DNA of 64,000 bases from Acinetobacter kanungonis (GCF_009939195.1 NZ_JAACKC010000002.1:62001-126000), one strand, 5' to 3'; counted from the stretch's first letter, positions 17,344 through 25,860 are shown. Program-made: numbers and translations. Notes: generated by a model not told the origin, from the sequence alone.

Positions 17344-19164
17344 ATGGAAAAGTCTCTGCTGCTTGCAAAATCGTATGGGCGCAGTGTGCTCTGGCTATGT
17401 GCTGCATTCTTGGTATTTTGTTCAACCTTGCTGCACGCGCAGCCAGCCTTGTTATCTGCCGAAGAGGCTTTTCCTGTTCAAGTCGAATCTGTTTCTGCAC
17501 AAGAAGTGCAGTTACATTGGGATATTCCCGAACATTATTATCTGTATCAGCATAAGTTTGAGGTGCGACAAGGACAGCAGGTTCTACCGTTAACTTTGCC
17601 TAAGGCACAAGCACTGTTTGATGATAACTATGGTCAAACTCAGGTCTATTATCAGCAAGTACAATTTAATGTCCCTGCACAGGCCTCGCAAACCTATCAA
17701 GTGACTTGGCAAGGCTGTGCCAAAGACCGTATTTGTTATCCACCACAAACCATTGAATTTAAAACCGATGCCGATGGTTTGGTGGCTTTGCAAAATCAAT
17801 CGACTGCACCCAAGCGACTGTTAGATTTAAATTCAAATCTCAACCATGCCACCGTAGAAAATGCAGAGGTCTTGGATCAAAGCACTACACCTACTGCATC
17901 GCCAACTGCTCAGGATCAACGTTGGTCGGCCCAGTTGGCACAGCGTTCACCCATTTACGGCTTATTGCTGTTCTTAGGCTTAGGTATTTTGCTGGCGTTT
18001 ACCCCTTGCTCTCTACCGATGATCCCGATTCTCAGTTCTTTGATTGTGCGTGATCGGCGTGGGGTCAAGGCTTGGATGATTGCCTTGGTGTTCGTGTGCA
18101 GTATGGCCATGGTCTATGCCGTGTTGGGCTTGGTGGCTTCTTCTGCGGGTCTGAATTTCCAGCGTTGGCTACAGCAGCCATCGACCCTGATTGCATTTAG
18201 TCTGTTGTTTGTGGTGTTTGCCTTCAATTTATTTGGTCTGTTTGAACTACGTTTGCCACATGCCGTGGTACATCGTTTAGATCATTGGCAGTCCATGCAA
18301 AAAGGAGGCAGCCTGATTGGGGCTGCAGTCATGGGCATGATTTCTGCCTTGCTGGTGGGTCCATGTATGACCGCGCCGCTGGCAGGAGCCTTGCTCTTTA
18401 TTTCTCAAACCCAGAATCAGTGGCAAGGCGCTTTGCTGTTGTTTACCCTTGGTTTTGGGATGGGCTTACCGCTGTTGTTGGCCAGTATTCTGGGGGCTAA
18501 AGCTTTGCCAAAGGCGGGCTTGTGGATGAATCAGATTAAGGTGCTGTTTGCCTTTTTAATGCTGGCACTGGCGCTGTATTTTATCCGTCCACTGTTGTCT
18601 GAAGGCTGGATGCAGGGCTTAAGTTTGCTCTTGGGGCTGAGTTTTATTGGCTATGTGCTGTACCGTGCGCTGTGGCAAAAATCCCCATTACGCCCGTTGT
18701 ATCTGGTGATTTTAATTGTCGCGGTACCTTATGTGATCTACAGCCAATATCAGCAAAGTCAGCGTTTCTTTGTGGAGCAAAGTTCACAACAAGCCCAGTG
18801 GCAGGTGGCGCAAACTGCGGCAGAGTTTCAGCAAATTTTGGCACAGGCACCAAAAGATCGTGGCATTGTGATTGATGTCTATGCGGACTGGTGTGTGGCC
18901 TGTCAACCGATTGAGCATCGCATTCTCAAGTCGGCACAGGTACAGCAGGCCTTAAGTCCCTATACCCTGATTAAACTGGATTTAAGTCATTATGATGCCA
19001 GTCATCAACAATTATTGAATCAATGGGATATTCTGGGTCCACCGACCTACTTGTTTTTAAGCCCTACGCAGCAGGAAATTCGTGGCTTACGCTTGACGGG
19101 TGCCTTTAGCGAAACTGAGCTATTGCAGCAATTACAACAATTCCAACAAGGTTTAGGACATTAA
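17344..19164 (+). CDS. dsbD: Thiol:disulfide interchange protein DsbD
   Basis: Carries reducing power from cytoplasmic thioredoxin across the inner membrane to periplasmic DsbC/CcmG-type partners. About 606 residues: signal peptide ending LHAQP; N-terminal domain with the cysteine pair GCAKDRICYPP; an eight-helix membrane domain with redox cysteines in FTPCSLPM and LVGPCMTAP; and a C-terminal thioredoxin domain with DWCVAC. All six catalytic cysteines are present. Start choice is uncertain: ATG 17344 gives a clean signal peptide, but a TTG at 17338 is better spaced (eight bases) from AAAGG, and a GTG at 17329 has no ribosome site. gst follows after two bases. Confidence 0.93.
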   Translation: MEKSLLLAKSYGRSVLWLCAAFLVFCSTLLHAQPALLSAEEAFPVQVESVSAQEVQLHWDIPEHYYLYQHKFEVRQGQQVLPLTLPKAQALFDDNYGQTQVYYQQVQFNVPAQASQTYQVTWQGCAKDRICYPPQTIEFKTDADGLVALQNQSTAPKRLLDLNSNLNHATVENAEVLDQSTTPTASPTAQDQRWSAQLAQRSPIYGLLLFLGLGILLAFTPCSLPMIPILSSLIVRDRRGVKAWMIALVFVCSMAMVYAVLGLVASSAGLNFQRWLQQPSTLIAFSLLFVVFAFNLFGLFELRLPHAVVHRLDHWQSMQKGGSLIGAAVMGMISALLVGPCMTAPLAGALLFISQTQNQWQGALLLFTLGFGMGLPLLLASILGAKALPKAGLWMNQIKVLFAFLMLALALYFIRPLLSEGWMQGLSLLLGLSFIGYVLYRALWQKSPLRPLYLVILIVAVPYVIYSQYQQSQRFFVEQSSQQAQWQVAQTAAEFQQILAQAPKDRGIVIDVYADWCVACQPIEHRILKSAQVQQALSPYTLIKLDLSHYDASHQQLLNQWDILGPPTYLFLSPTQQEIRGLRLTGAFSETELLQQLQQFQQGLGH

Positions 19165-19166
19165 GC

Positions 19167-19847
19167 ATGCTCGAACTTTATATTGCCAATAAAAACTACT
19201 CCAGCTGGTCGATGCGTCCTTGGTTGGTGTTAACAGCCTTTGACATTCCTTTTCAAGAGCAGGTGATTTTTTTTGATCGTGAACGCTCAATCGGTGTATT
19301 TCAGCAACAACTTGCGGCGATTTCTAACAATGCCAAGGTGCCGATTTTGTGCGATCAGGAGCTGAAAATCTGGGATTCTTTGGCTATTTGTGAATATTTG
19401 GCAGAACAGTATCCCGAACAGGCACTTTGGCCGAAAGATAAAGCCCAGCGTGCACGTGCCAGAAGTATCAGCGCAGAAATGCACAGTGGTTTTACCTCTT
19501 TAAGAACGCTGTGTGGCATGAATATTCGGGCACAACTGGCAGATGTCGGGCAACGACTTTGGGCAGAACATGCAGAGTTAAGACTGGATGTTGCGCGTAT
19601 CGAACAAATTTGGGCAGAACGTCCAGATCCAGCAGGTTTTTTGTGTGGCGAATTTAGTATTGCAGATGCCTTTTATGCGCCTGTTGTGATGCGTTTCAAC
19701 AGCTATGCTTTACCACTCAGTGCATCTAGCCAGCAATATATGCAAAGCATGTTGCAACATCCTGCGGTACAAGCATGGGTGCAAGCAGCTCTGCTTGAAG
19801 GATGCTGGGTTAATTATCTAGAGGCCTATCAGACTGAGCCAGCCTAA
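19167..19847 (+). CDS. Glutathione S-transferase family protein
   Basis: A 226-residue cytosolic GST. The thioredoxin-fold N-terminal domain carries ANKNYSSWSMRPW (probable catalytic Ser at residues 12-14) and the cis-Pro/ESLA-like stretch KVPILCDQ...IWDSLAICEYL; a helical C-terminal domain contains SIADAFYAPV. This resembles the YfcF/zeta-like Ser-type GSTs. It follows dsbD by two bases and is probably in its operon. Its 3' end overlaps the convergent diguanylate cyclase gene by 38 bases. Substrate unknown. Confidence 0.85.
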   Translation: MLELYIANKNYSSWSMRPWLVLTAFDIPFQEQVIFFDRERSIGVFQQQLAAISNNAKVPILCDQELKIWDSLAICEYLAEQYPEQALWPKDKAQRARARSISAEMHSGFTSLRTLCGMNIRAQLADVGQRLWAEHAELRLDVARIEQIWAERPDPAGFLCGEFSIADAFYAPVVMRFNSYALPLSASSQQYMQSMLQHPAVQAWVQAALLEGCWVNYLEAYQTEPA

Positions 19848-21045
19848 ATTCTGGTTCAGGTTTCACGTCGTTGCTTGTACGAAACACCTGAACCTGATTA
19901 CGCCCAGAAGCTTTGGCTGCATATAAGGCTTTATCCGCTTGAGTCAGTAATTGGAACGGGGTAAAGGGTAACTGCGCCGTTGCAATGCCGAAACTGGCGC
20001 TCAGTGGAATACGGCAGTCCACATCATCGCGGAGTTCCAGTTGTTCAATCGCAGCGCGGCAGCGTTCCGCGGTGTGCTGTGCCTGTTCCAGTGTACTGTG
20101 ATACAACACCAGTAAGAATTCTTCTCCGCCAAAGCGTCCCACCATGTCGCTGCTGCGTAACTGTTGTTTTAACAGTTGTCCCACCAGAATCAGCGCTTCA
20201 TCACCCTTATGATGTCCATGCCGATCATTGATAAACTTGAAATGATCCAGATCCAGCAGCACCAAGGCATAGTGGCGATGCTGTCTGCGATGAATCCGTT
20301 CCAGATATTGATTCAAACTGCGCCGATTATACGTGTTGGTAAGTGGGTCGATTTTACTGAGCTGTTGAATTAATTGCTCGCGATGGCGCCATTGACTGAG
20401 TAAAATTTCAAATAAGATCAGACAAATAACCACAATAGGCGCAATAAAATACAGCATGCTACCGACCCAAAACGAATTGGCATAGGCATAGGTCGGTAAA
20501 TTGAACACAGGTGCATAGGGCAATACACCCTGCAAACTGAGATAACCACAGCTAAATAAATACAGCGTTGCAGGAATCAATGCGCTATACACGATGGTAC
20601 GTGGTAACAACACTAAACCGACTGCAAACAGGCTGACATAGGCACTTAAAGTCGCAGGACTCAGCACACCAATCAGATAGGCATCGCGGCACAACGAGAT
20701 AATAAAGCACCATACGGCAATGTAAGGGACATAGCGTTTGACCCAAGCTTTATGCTGCCAGTAAAGACAAGGATAAATCAGACCACCCAATACCATGATG
20801 AAGAGGAAATTTCCGAGAATTTGCTGCTTGATCAACTCAATATTGGCCATGTTCCACAGCGCAGGATTCAAGATTACAAAAAACTTCCACAGCATCCAGA
20901 TCAGATGGGTCAGGCAGCCTAAAATCAGCATCAGAATACATTTATTCAGGGTATTCCAATTCATGATGACGCCATCTTCAAGCAGGATTTTCTTGATTTT
21001 CTGTTGCAGCCAAGCCATGGTTGGGAGAAATGTTTTTTTGGTCAT
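19810..21045 (-). CDS. Membrane-bound GGDEF diguanylate cyclase
   Basis: A 411-residue predicted c-di-GMP synthase. The N-terminal half has about six transmembrane helices (residues 30-215) forming a MASE-like sensor. The C-terminal GGDEF domain starts near residue 235 (IDPLTNTYNRRSL). It has the active-site loop GGEEF, substrate region DHFKFINDRHGHHKGD and late ADKALYAAKASGRNQV. No EAL domain is present, and I see no RxxD inhibitory site just before GGEEF (the upstream residues read SSDMVGRFGGEEF, and RSSD itself fits RxxD loosely). ATG start at 21045; alternatives lie at internal Met residues. It is divergent from azoR. Confidence 0.85.
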   Translation of the reverse strand: MTKKTFLPTMAWLQQKIKKILLEDGVIMNWNTLNKCILMLILGCLTHLIWMLWKFFVILNPALWNMANIELIKQQILGNFLFIMVLGGLIYPCLYWQHKAWVKRYVPYIAVWCFIISLCRDAYLIGVLSPATLSAYVSLFAVGLVLLPRTIVYSALIPATLYLFSCGYLSLQGVLPYAPVFNLPTYAYANSFWVGSMLYFIAPIVVICLILFEILLSQWRHREQLIQQLSKIDPLTNTYNRRSLNQYLERIHRRQHRHYALVLLDLDHFKFINDRHGHHKGDEALILVGQLLKQQLRSSDMVGRFGGEEFLLVLYHSTLEQAQHTAERCRAAIEQLELRDDVDCRIPLSASFGIATAQLPFTPFQLLTQADKALYAAKASGRNQVQVFRTSNDVKPEPEFRLAQSDRPLDN

Positions 21046-21280
21046 GGATGCTTATGCCCTCGACATCAACAGTTCCTTTGTTGTTTTAAAGCGAGATTTA
21101 TTTTTGCTCACAATAGCATAAATTTTAAACAATCTTTCGATTGCTTTACATTTCCCTTTTTTCGGAATGTCTGATTTGTTCTAAAAACGGAACATAGTGT
21201 ATTACCTTAGATCATTATTCTATTTTTATAGATGGCCTAAACTGAGCCTATTCCAAAAGATCAAATATTCGGGTGAGGTT

Positions 21281-21847
21281 ATGAAAGTTTTACATATCGA
21301 TTCCAGCATTTTAGGTTCAACCTCCGTTTCTCGTCAGTTAAGTCAGGCGATTGTGGAGCAGTTACAAACCAAACATGCCGATGTTCAAGTGCAGTATTTA
21401 GATTTGGCTGCACAGCCCATTCCGCACTTAACAGCAGAAATTTTAATGGGACAAAATGCGGAACAAACTGCATTAGGTGAACAAATTATTCAGCAATATT
21501 TAGATGCTGATGTGGTTGTGGTAGGCGCTGCCATGTACAACTTCGGTTTGGCTTCAACTTTAAAAGCTTGGATTGACCGCATCAGTGTGGCTGGTAAAAC
21601 TTTTAAATACACTGAAAATGGTCCTGTCGGTTTGGCAGGGGATAAACAGGTGTATATCGCCAGCAGCCGTGGCGGTGTGTATGGTGACAACAGCCCTGCA
21701 GATTTCCAAGAAGGTTTCTTGACAACCGTGTTTAACTTCACGGGTGTTAACCAAGTGGAAGTGGTGCGTGCTGAAGGCGTGAACATGGGCGAAGAGATGA
21801 AAAGCAAAGCTATTGAAGCAGCTTTGGCTCAGGTCAAACTTATCTAA
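21281..21847 (+). CDS. azoR: FMN-dependent NADH-azoreductase
   Basis: Flavodoxin-fold oxidoreductase, 188 residues, that reduces azo compounds and quinones by two-electron transfer. Motifs: FMN-phosphate loop DSSILGSTSVSRQLS at residues 5-19, VVGAAMYNFGLASTLKAW near 82-99 and ASSRGGVYG near 128. The ATG at 21281 has GGTGAGG upstream; a far upstream in-frame ATG would add 28 residues not typical of the family. It is monocistronic with a perfect terminator. A role in quinone/electrophile resistance is inferred from the family. Confidence 0.88.
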   Translation: MKVLHIDSSILGSTSVSRQLSQAIVEQLQTKHADVQVQYLDLAAQPIPHLTAEILMGQNAEQTALGEQIIQQYLDADVVVVGAAMYNFGLASTLKAWIDRISVAGKTFKYTENGPVGLAGDKQVYIASSRGGVYGDNSPADFQEGFLTTVFNFTGVNQVEVVRAEGVNMGEEMKSKAIEAALAQVKLI

Positions 21848-21862
21848 GTGATCTTGAGATCG

Positions 21863-21890
21863 AAAAAGGTCAGCAGCTGCTGACCTTTTT
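21863..21890. terminator. Bidirectional terminator, perfect 28-base palindrome
   Basis: AAAAAGGTCAGCAG / CTGCTGACCTTTTT serves azoR (+) and the convergent esterase gene (-). Confidence 0.92.
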
Positions 21891-21898
21891 TATGGGCG

Positions 21899-22810
21899 TT
21901 AATCGCGGTCTAAGCGGTGCGCAAAGGCGGCTAAATCGGCCAATGCTTGTTGGGCTTCTTCAAACCATGCACTGAACATTTGGAAGTTGTGCCACATTCC
22001 CGTATAAATTTTAAATTCAACTTCGACACCCGCAGCTTCAGCTTGTTGCTGAAAGCGCTTGCCATCATCCATTAAAATTTCTTTAGAGCCGACTTGAATC
22101 AGGGTCGGAGGTAGCCCCGTTAAATCTTCAAATACGGGAGAAACCCGCGGATCACCACGATCAATCTCTTTGGGCAGATAGTAGTCAATGCCTGTTTCCA
22201 GCGCTTCAATCGACAAGAGGGCATCATGCTTTTGATTAAAACGCAGCGATTCGCTGGTCAGGGTCAAATCTAAAAACGGGGACAATAAAATCAAGCCGCT
22301 GACCTGTTCCAGTTGTGCCTCACGTATTTTAACGGCTAATGCTACCGCGAGGTTTGCCCCACAAGAGTCCCCCGACAGGATAATATCTTTGGCTTGAATG
22401 CCTTGTTCCAGCAAATTCAAATACACGGCAAATAAGGCCTCTACTGCCTCGGGAAAGGGATGTTCAGGTGAAAGCGGATAATCCACATGTAACACCTGCA
22501 TTTGCGTACGTGCGGCAATCTGGCTCAGAAAAGCCCGATGGGTTTTGAGTGAGCCCAGGAAAAAAACGCCGCCATGAATATGAAAAATCAATTGGGTCGA
22601 TTGCTTTTGCGGTTTCAGTTCTTCGGCATTCAGTTGCCCCAAACGTAAGCTACGTACTTGTACATCGGGCTGCATTGGAAAGACACGACAAAGCTGTTCT
22701 AAGCCGAGTCTTAACGTTTTGGGTGGTAGGCTGTATTGGCTTGGCGTGCGGACGGTAGTTTTTAAAATACTTTCTGTAATGAATTGTTTCCACGGGGCTG
22801 AAGTATTCAT
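21899..22810 (-). CDS. HSL-family alpha/beta hydrolase (esterase/lipase)
   Basis: A 303-residue cytoplasmic carboxylesterase of the hormone-sensitive-lipase family. The oxyanion motif is HGGV (the family norm is HGGG) near residue 76, the nucleophile elbow is GDSCGA near 148, and the acid and His lie in the C-terminal third (VGSKEILMDD; MWHNF). The start ATG at 22810 follows GGAAG by six bases; a 17-residue upstream extension exists but lacks a ribosome site. Likely substrates are short acyl esters. It is convergent with azoR. Confidence 0.85.
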   Translation of the reverse strand: MNTSAPWKQFITESILKTTVRTPSQYSLPPKTLRLGLEQLCRVFPMQPDVQVRSLRLGQLNAEELKPQKQSTQLIFHIHGGVFFLGSLKTHRAFLSQIAARTQMQVLHVDYPLSPEHPFPEAVEALFAVYLNLLEQGIQAKDIILSGDSCGANLAVALAVKIREAQLEQVSGLILLSPFLDLTLTSESLRFNQKHDALLSIEALETGIDYYLPKEIDRGDPRVSPVFEDLTGLPPTLIQVGSKEILMDDGKRFQQQAEAAGVEVEFKIYTGMWHNFQMFSAWFEEAQQALADLAAFAHRLDRD

Positions 22811-22967
22811 GGTTCTTCCATTTGTTATCAATTTTGTCTTATTAAAGGTGTATTTACCCACAATAATTACAAGGTTACACTAAACAGTCACACTCAAGAA
22901 TTGCAAAATTGTTGTGGCTTAACAATACTTAAAGGCGTCTACAGACAGACTAGGGAAATCAAGAAAA

Positions 22968-23405
22968 ATGAAAAAAATTGCGCTTGCATTAGGATTGCTC
23001 GGCTTCACCGTATTGGCAAATGCGGCTGATCCATTGAATGGTACAGTTTGGAAAACCATTGATGATAAAACCAAACAACCGCGTGCGGTTGTGAAATTTA
23101 CTGAGCAAAAAAATGGCATGTTAACAGCAACCATTCAGAGTGTTTTGACTCCAGGTGAGGAAAATGCGTGCAGTAAATGTGAAGGTCCTTATCAGAACAA
23201 ATCGTTGAAAGGTCTCACCATTGTGCGTGGTTTGAAAAACGTCGGTGGCACTAAATACGATGATGGTACGATTTTAGATCCGAAAAATGGCAAAACCTAT
23301 AGTTTAAAAGGTGAGCTAACTTCGGGGGGTAAAAAACTTGAGCTTCGTGGTTATTTGGGTGTCGCAGCTTTAGGACGTAACCAGACTTGGGTACGCGTAA
23401 ACTAA
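22968..23405 (+). CDS. DUF2147 exported protein
   Basis: A 145-residue periplasmic protein with signal peptide ending NAAD. The conserved DUF2147 layout is visible: WKTIDDKTKQPRAVVKF, a Cys pair (CSKCEGP) and GKTYSLKGEL...LRGYLGVAALGRNQTW. The domain is a small lipocalin-like barrel found in many Gram-negative bacteria; its ligand is unknown. It is monocistronic with an exceptionally long terminator stem. Confidence 0.85.
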   Translation: MKKIALALGLLGFTVLANAADPLNGTVWKTIDDKTKQPRAVVKFTEQKNGMLTATIQSVLTPGEENACSKCEGPYQNKSLKGLTIVRGLKNVGGTKYDDGTILDPKNGKTYSLKGELTSGGKKLELRGYLGVAALGRNQTWVRVN

Positions 23406-23415
23406 GACAGTATAA

Positions 23416-23458
23416 AGAAACAGAAAAGCCTGACTCAATGTCAGGCTTTTCTGTTTCT
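23416..23458. terminator. Long bidirectional terminator stem
   Basis: A perfect 19-bp stem (23416-23434 with 23440-23458), loop TCAAT, lies between the convergent DUF2147 and ArsC-like genes. Confidence 0.92.
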
Positions 23459-23471
23459 GCTATATGGTGTT

Positions 23472-23822
23472 TCAGCCAGCAAGCGCACGATAAGCGGCTT
23501 CATCAAAACCAACAATATAGCCTGTTGCTGTATTGAGTACAGGACGTTTGATCAGACTTGGCTGTGCCATCAGGGTTTCAATGAGTTGGGCTGGTGAAGC
23601 CAAGGCATGCTCTTGTTCTGCTTCCGTCAATTTGCGCCAAGTGGTGCCTTTTTTATTGAGAATCAGCTCTTGTCCAACTTGGTCTAGCCAAGTTTTTAAG
23701 GTGTCGGTATCAATGCCTTGCTTTTTATAATCATGAAATTCATACGCCAAGCCCAGTTCAGTCAGCAAATCGAAGGCTTTTTTCATGGAGCTACAGTTTT
23801 TAATGCCATAAATTTTGAGCAT
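23472..23822 (-). CDS. ArsC/Spx-family protein (YffB type)
   Basis: A 116-residue thioredoxin-fold protein of the arsenate reductase/Spx superfamily, closest in pattern to YffB. The start is IYGIKNCSSMKKAFDLL with one redox Cys near residue 10; the second CxxC position is Met. RPVLNT.....GFDEA is the conserved C-terminal part. YffB proteins are thought to act as glutathione-dependent thiol reductases rather than arsenate reductases; no ars genes are nearby. AGGGA precedes the ATG. Confidence 0.85.
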   Translation of the reverse strand: MLKIYGIKNCSSMKKAFDLLTELGLAYEFHDYKKQGIDTDTLKTWLDQVGQELILNKKGTTWRKLTEAEQEHALASPAQLIETLMAQPSLIKRPVLNTATGYIVGFDEAAYRALAG

Positions 23823-24027
23823 TTTAAATATTTCCCTAAAGTGATTTCTGGCTATAGGGTAAACAAAAAAACAGGCATTCTCTAGAGTGAGGGGTTAAAG
23901 GAATAAAATATCGACAGTTATAGTGTGCTTGTCATCGAACTGCAATCAAAGCTTGGCATGCTATACGCATAAACAAAAACAATCTTAAAACAATGAGAAC
24001 ATCAGCGCGTAAATAAAAAGAAGCAAT

Positions 24028-24069
24028 AAAAAAGAGAAAACCCGCATTCAATCATCCTGATTATGCGGG
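24028..24069 (-). terminator. Terminator of the candidate small RNA
   Basis: Minus-strand stem ATGCGGG/CCCGCAT extended by AATCA/TGATT with a GGA loop and a two-base bulge, followed by TTTTCTCTTTTTT. It lies some 230 bases beyond crc, too far to be its primary terminator. Confidence 0.75.
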
Positions 24070-24182
24070 TCTCATTACAACGTCCATTGTCACATCCTTG
24101 AAAACAAACTCAAACTGAGTATGTTTAATTCCATCCTACGGCTTCCTATCCCTTTGCTGTCATCCTGACATGTCCCTGTGCC
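24028..24182 (-). ncRNA. Candidate CsrA/RsmA-binding small RNA (RsmX/Y/Z-like)
   Basis: A gene-free stretch whose minus strand has nine GGA triplets within 24055-24175. Three sit in loops of perfect hairpins: TGTCA-GGA-TGACA (24158-24170), ACAA-TGGACG-TTGT (24077-24090) and AATCA-GGA-TGATT (24050-24062). The last forms the tip of a terminator closed by ATGCGGG/CCCGCAT and followed by a T-rich tail. A -10-like element (CATTAT or TATAGC, 24188-24196) lies upstream without a recognisable -35. Loop-exposed GGA motifs, the length of about 155 nt and the activator-type promoter are the features of RNAs that sequester CsrA/RsmA. Ends are estimated and no homology search was possible. Confidence 0.6.
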
Positions 24183-24258
24183 GTGCCGCTATAATGCCGT
24201 TTCTGACCGAGGATAAATAGACAGAAAATACGTCATCTGTTGTGCGTAAAAAGAGATT

Positions 24259-24284
24259 ATTGAGTGAACGTTTGTTCACTCAAT
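24259..24284. promoter_or_regulatory. Perfect 11-bp inverted repeat between crc and the candidate small RNA
   Basis: ATTGAGTGAAC-GTTT-GTTCACTCAAT. On the minus strand it is followed by AATCTCTTTTTAC, so it may be the crc terminator. It also lies about 80-100 bases upstream of the estimated small-RNA start, where GacA-type activators bind in Pseudomonas rsm genes. Its sequence does not match the TGTAAG-N6-CTTACA GacA box. Confidence 0.55.
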
Positions 24285-24296
24285 ACGGCATATTCT

Positions 24297-25115
24297 TTAG
24301 ATTTGATAATCAATAATCACGGGAGCATGGTCACTAAACCATTCTTCTTTATACACCCAAGCATTGACGGTACGGGCTTTCCAGTCAGGTGAGCAGGCTT
24401 GGTAATCAATCCGCCAACCGACGTTCTTGGCACGGGCTTGTCCGCGATTCGACCACCAAGAATACAGTTCCGCTTCTTTGCGCACTTCACGGAAGGTGTC
24501 GACATAACCGAGTTCATCATAGATATGATCCAGCCATGCACGTTCGTGTGGTAAACAGCCTGAAGACTTTTGATTGCCCGACCAGTTTTTAATATCAATG
24601 CGCTTATGCACAATGTTGTAGTCACCGCAGACAATAACGGATTTATTTTCAGCACGCCATTGTTTCAAAATCTGCTGATAATTTTCTAGAAAATGGTCTT
24701 TACGTGCTTGTGCTTCGTCGCCCGAAGAGCCAGATGGTAAATATAAAGAGCAAATATGCACAGGTTGATCTAAACCTAAATCAAATTCGGCACTGATAAA
24801 GCGTCCTTGAGAATCTGCCAGTTCAAAACCCAGACCATCTTTGACAGAAACAAAAGGCAAGCGGCTGTAAATGGCAGTACCTGCATAACCTGCACGTTCC
24901 GCTGGGAACAGGTGAGTGTACCAACCTTCAGGTTTAAACTTATCGGTCCATTGTGCATGGGTAATGCGGCTTTCTTGCATACAGACTACATCTGCATCAG
25001 ACTTTTCTAACCATTCAAGTAAGCCTTTGGTTACCGATGAGCGTAAGCCATTTACGTTAATTGAAACCACTCGTAAAATTTTTTGATCACTTGGGTAGCT
25101 ACTCTTTGGTATCAT
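24297..25115 (-). CDS. crc: Catabolite repression control protein Crc (ExoIII-like)
   Basis: A 272-residue endonuclease/exonuclease/phosphatase-fold protein, divergent from pyrE as crc is in Pseudomonas and Acinetobacter. Crc works with Hfq to repress translation of catabolic mRNAs. Unlike Pseudomonas Crc, which has lost the nuclease site, this protein keeps the ExoIII catalytic residues: Asn in SINVNG, Glu in CMQESR, GDYN, and the final SDHAP. An AP-endonuclease/exonuclease III annotation (xth) is therefore the alternative. ATG start at 25115 without a clear ribosome site, possibly a leaderless or short-leader mRNA. Confidence 0.75.
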   Translation of the reverse strand: MIPKSSYPSDQKILRVVSINVNGLRSSVTKGLLEWLEKSDADVVCMQESRITHAQWTDKFKPEGWYTHLFPAERAGYAGTAIYSRLPFVSVKDGLGFELADSQGRFISAEFDLGLDQPVHICSLYLPSGSSGDEAQARKDHFLENYQQILKQWRAENKSVIVCGDYNIVHKRIDIKNWSGNQKSSGCLPHERAWLDHIYDELGYVDTFREVRKEAELYSWWSNRGQARAKNVGWRIDYQACSPDWKARTVNAWVYKEEWFSDHAPVIIDYQI

Positions 25116-25155
25116 GCGCAGTCATAACCTCAATGTATGAATTTCGGAGCACCTC

Positions 25156-25806
25156 ATGTCAACGCCAGCTCAATTTAACCCACAAGCATTTATCGAACTC
25201 GCTTTATCACGTGGTGTGCTTAAATTTGGTGAGTTTACTTTAAAATCAGGCCGAGTGAGTCCTTATTTTTTCAATGCGGGTTTATTGAATGATGGTGAAG
25301 CCTTATCGCTATTGGCTTCTGGCTATGCCGATAAATTGACCCAGTGTGACAATGTCGAAGTAGTTTTTGGTCCTGCATACAAAGGCATTCCTTTTGTTGC
25401 AGCAACCGCAGTGGCTTTATCACAAAATCACGGGGTAAGTGTGCCGTGGGGCTTTAACCGTAAAGAAGCTAAAGATCACGGTGAAGGTGGTGTCTTGGTG
25501 GGTGCATCGGTTGCAGGCAAAAAAGTCTGGATTATTGATGACGTGATTACCGCGGGTACTGCAATTCGTGAAGTGGTGACCATTCTTAAAAATGCGGGTG
25601 CAAGCATTGCGGGTGTTTTGGTGGCATTAGACCGTCAGGAAAAAGGTCAGGGTGAACTCTCTGCGATTCAGGAAGTACAAAAAGAATTGGAAATTCCTGT
25701 ACATGCCTTAATTACCATGAAAGATTTAATGAACTATTTAGATGCTAAAGGCGAAAGCGAAGCCTTGGCGAAAATGGAAGCATACCGTGTGAAATATGGT
25801 ATCTAA
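25156..25806 (+). CDS. pyrE: Orotate phosphoribosyltransferase
   Basis: Converts orotate and PRPP to OMP in de novo pyrimidine synthesis; cytoplasmic homodimer. The 216-residue length is normal. Motifs: [19 protein letters not shown] near the N-terminus, GPAYKGIPF near 76, the flexible catalytic loop [12 protein letters not shown] near 101 and the PRPP-binding signature [13 protein letters not shown] near 122. GGAG precedes the ATG. It has its own terminator and is divergent from crc across 40 bases. Confidence 0.97.
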   Translation: MSTPAQFNPQAFIELALSRGVLKFGEFTLKSGRVSPYFFNAGLLNDGEALSLLASGYADKLTQCDNVEVVFGPAYKGIPFVAATAVALSQNHGVSVPWGFNRKEAKDHGEGGVLVGASVAGKKVWIIDDVITAGTAIREVVTILKNAGASIAGVLVALDRQEKGQGELSAIQEVQKELEIPVHALITMKDLMNYLDAKGESEALAKMEAYRVKYGI

Positions 25807-25828
25807 GCTTCAACTGCATGGTTAAAAA

Positions 25829-25860
25829 GAAAAAGCATATCCGAGGATATGCTTTTTTTT
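25829..25860 (+). terminator. pyrE terminator
   Basis: AAAAGCATATCC - GA - GGATATGCTTTT followed by T-run; also suited to the convergent receptor gene. Confidence 0.92.

Noticed and set aside
24190-24195. TATAAT on the plus strand in the crc-yffB gap, read as a plus-strand promoter
   Set aside because: No plus-strand gene follows with correct spacing and no -35; the minus-strand reading fits the hairpin-rich tract and terminator better.
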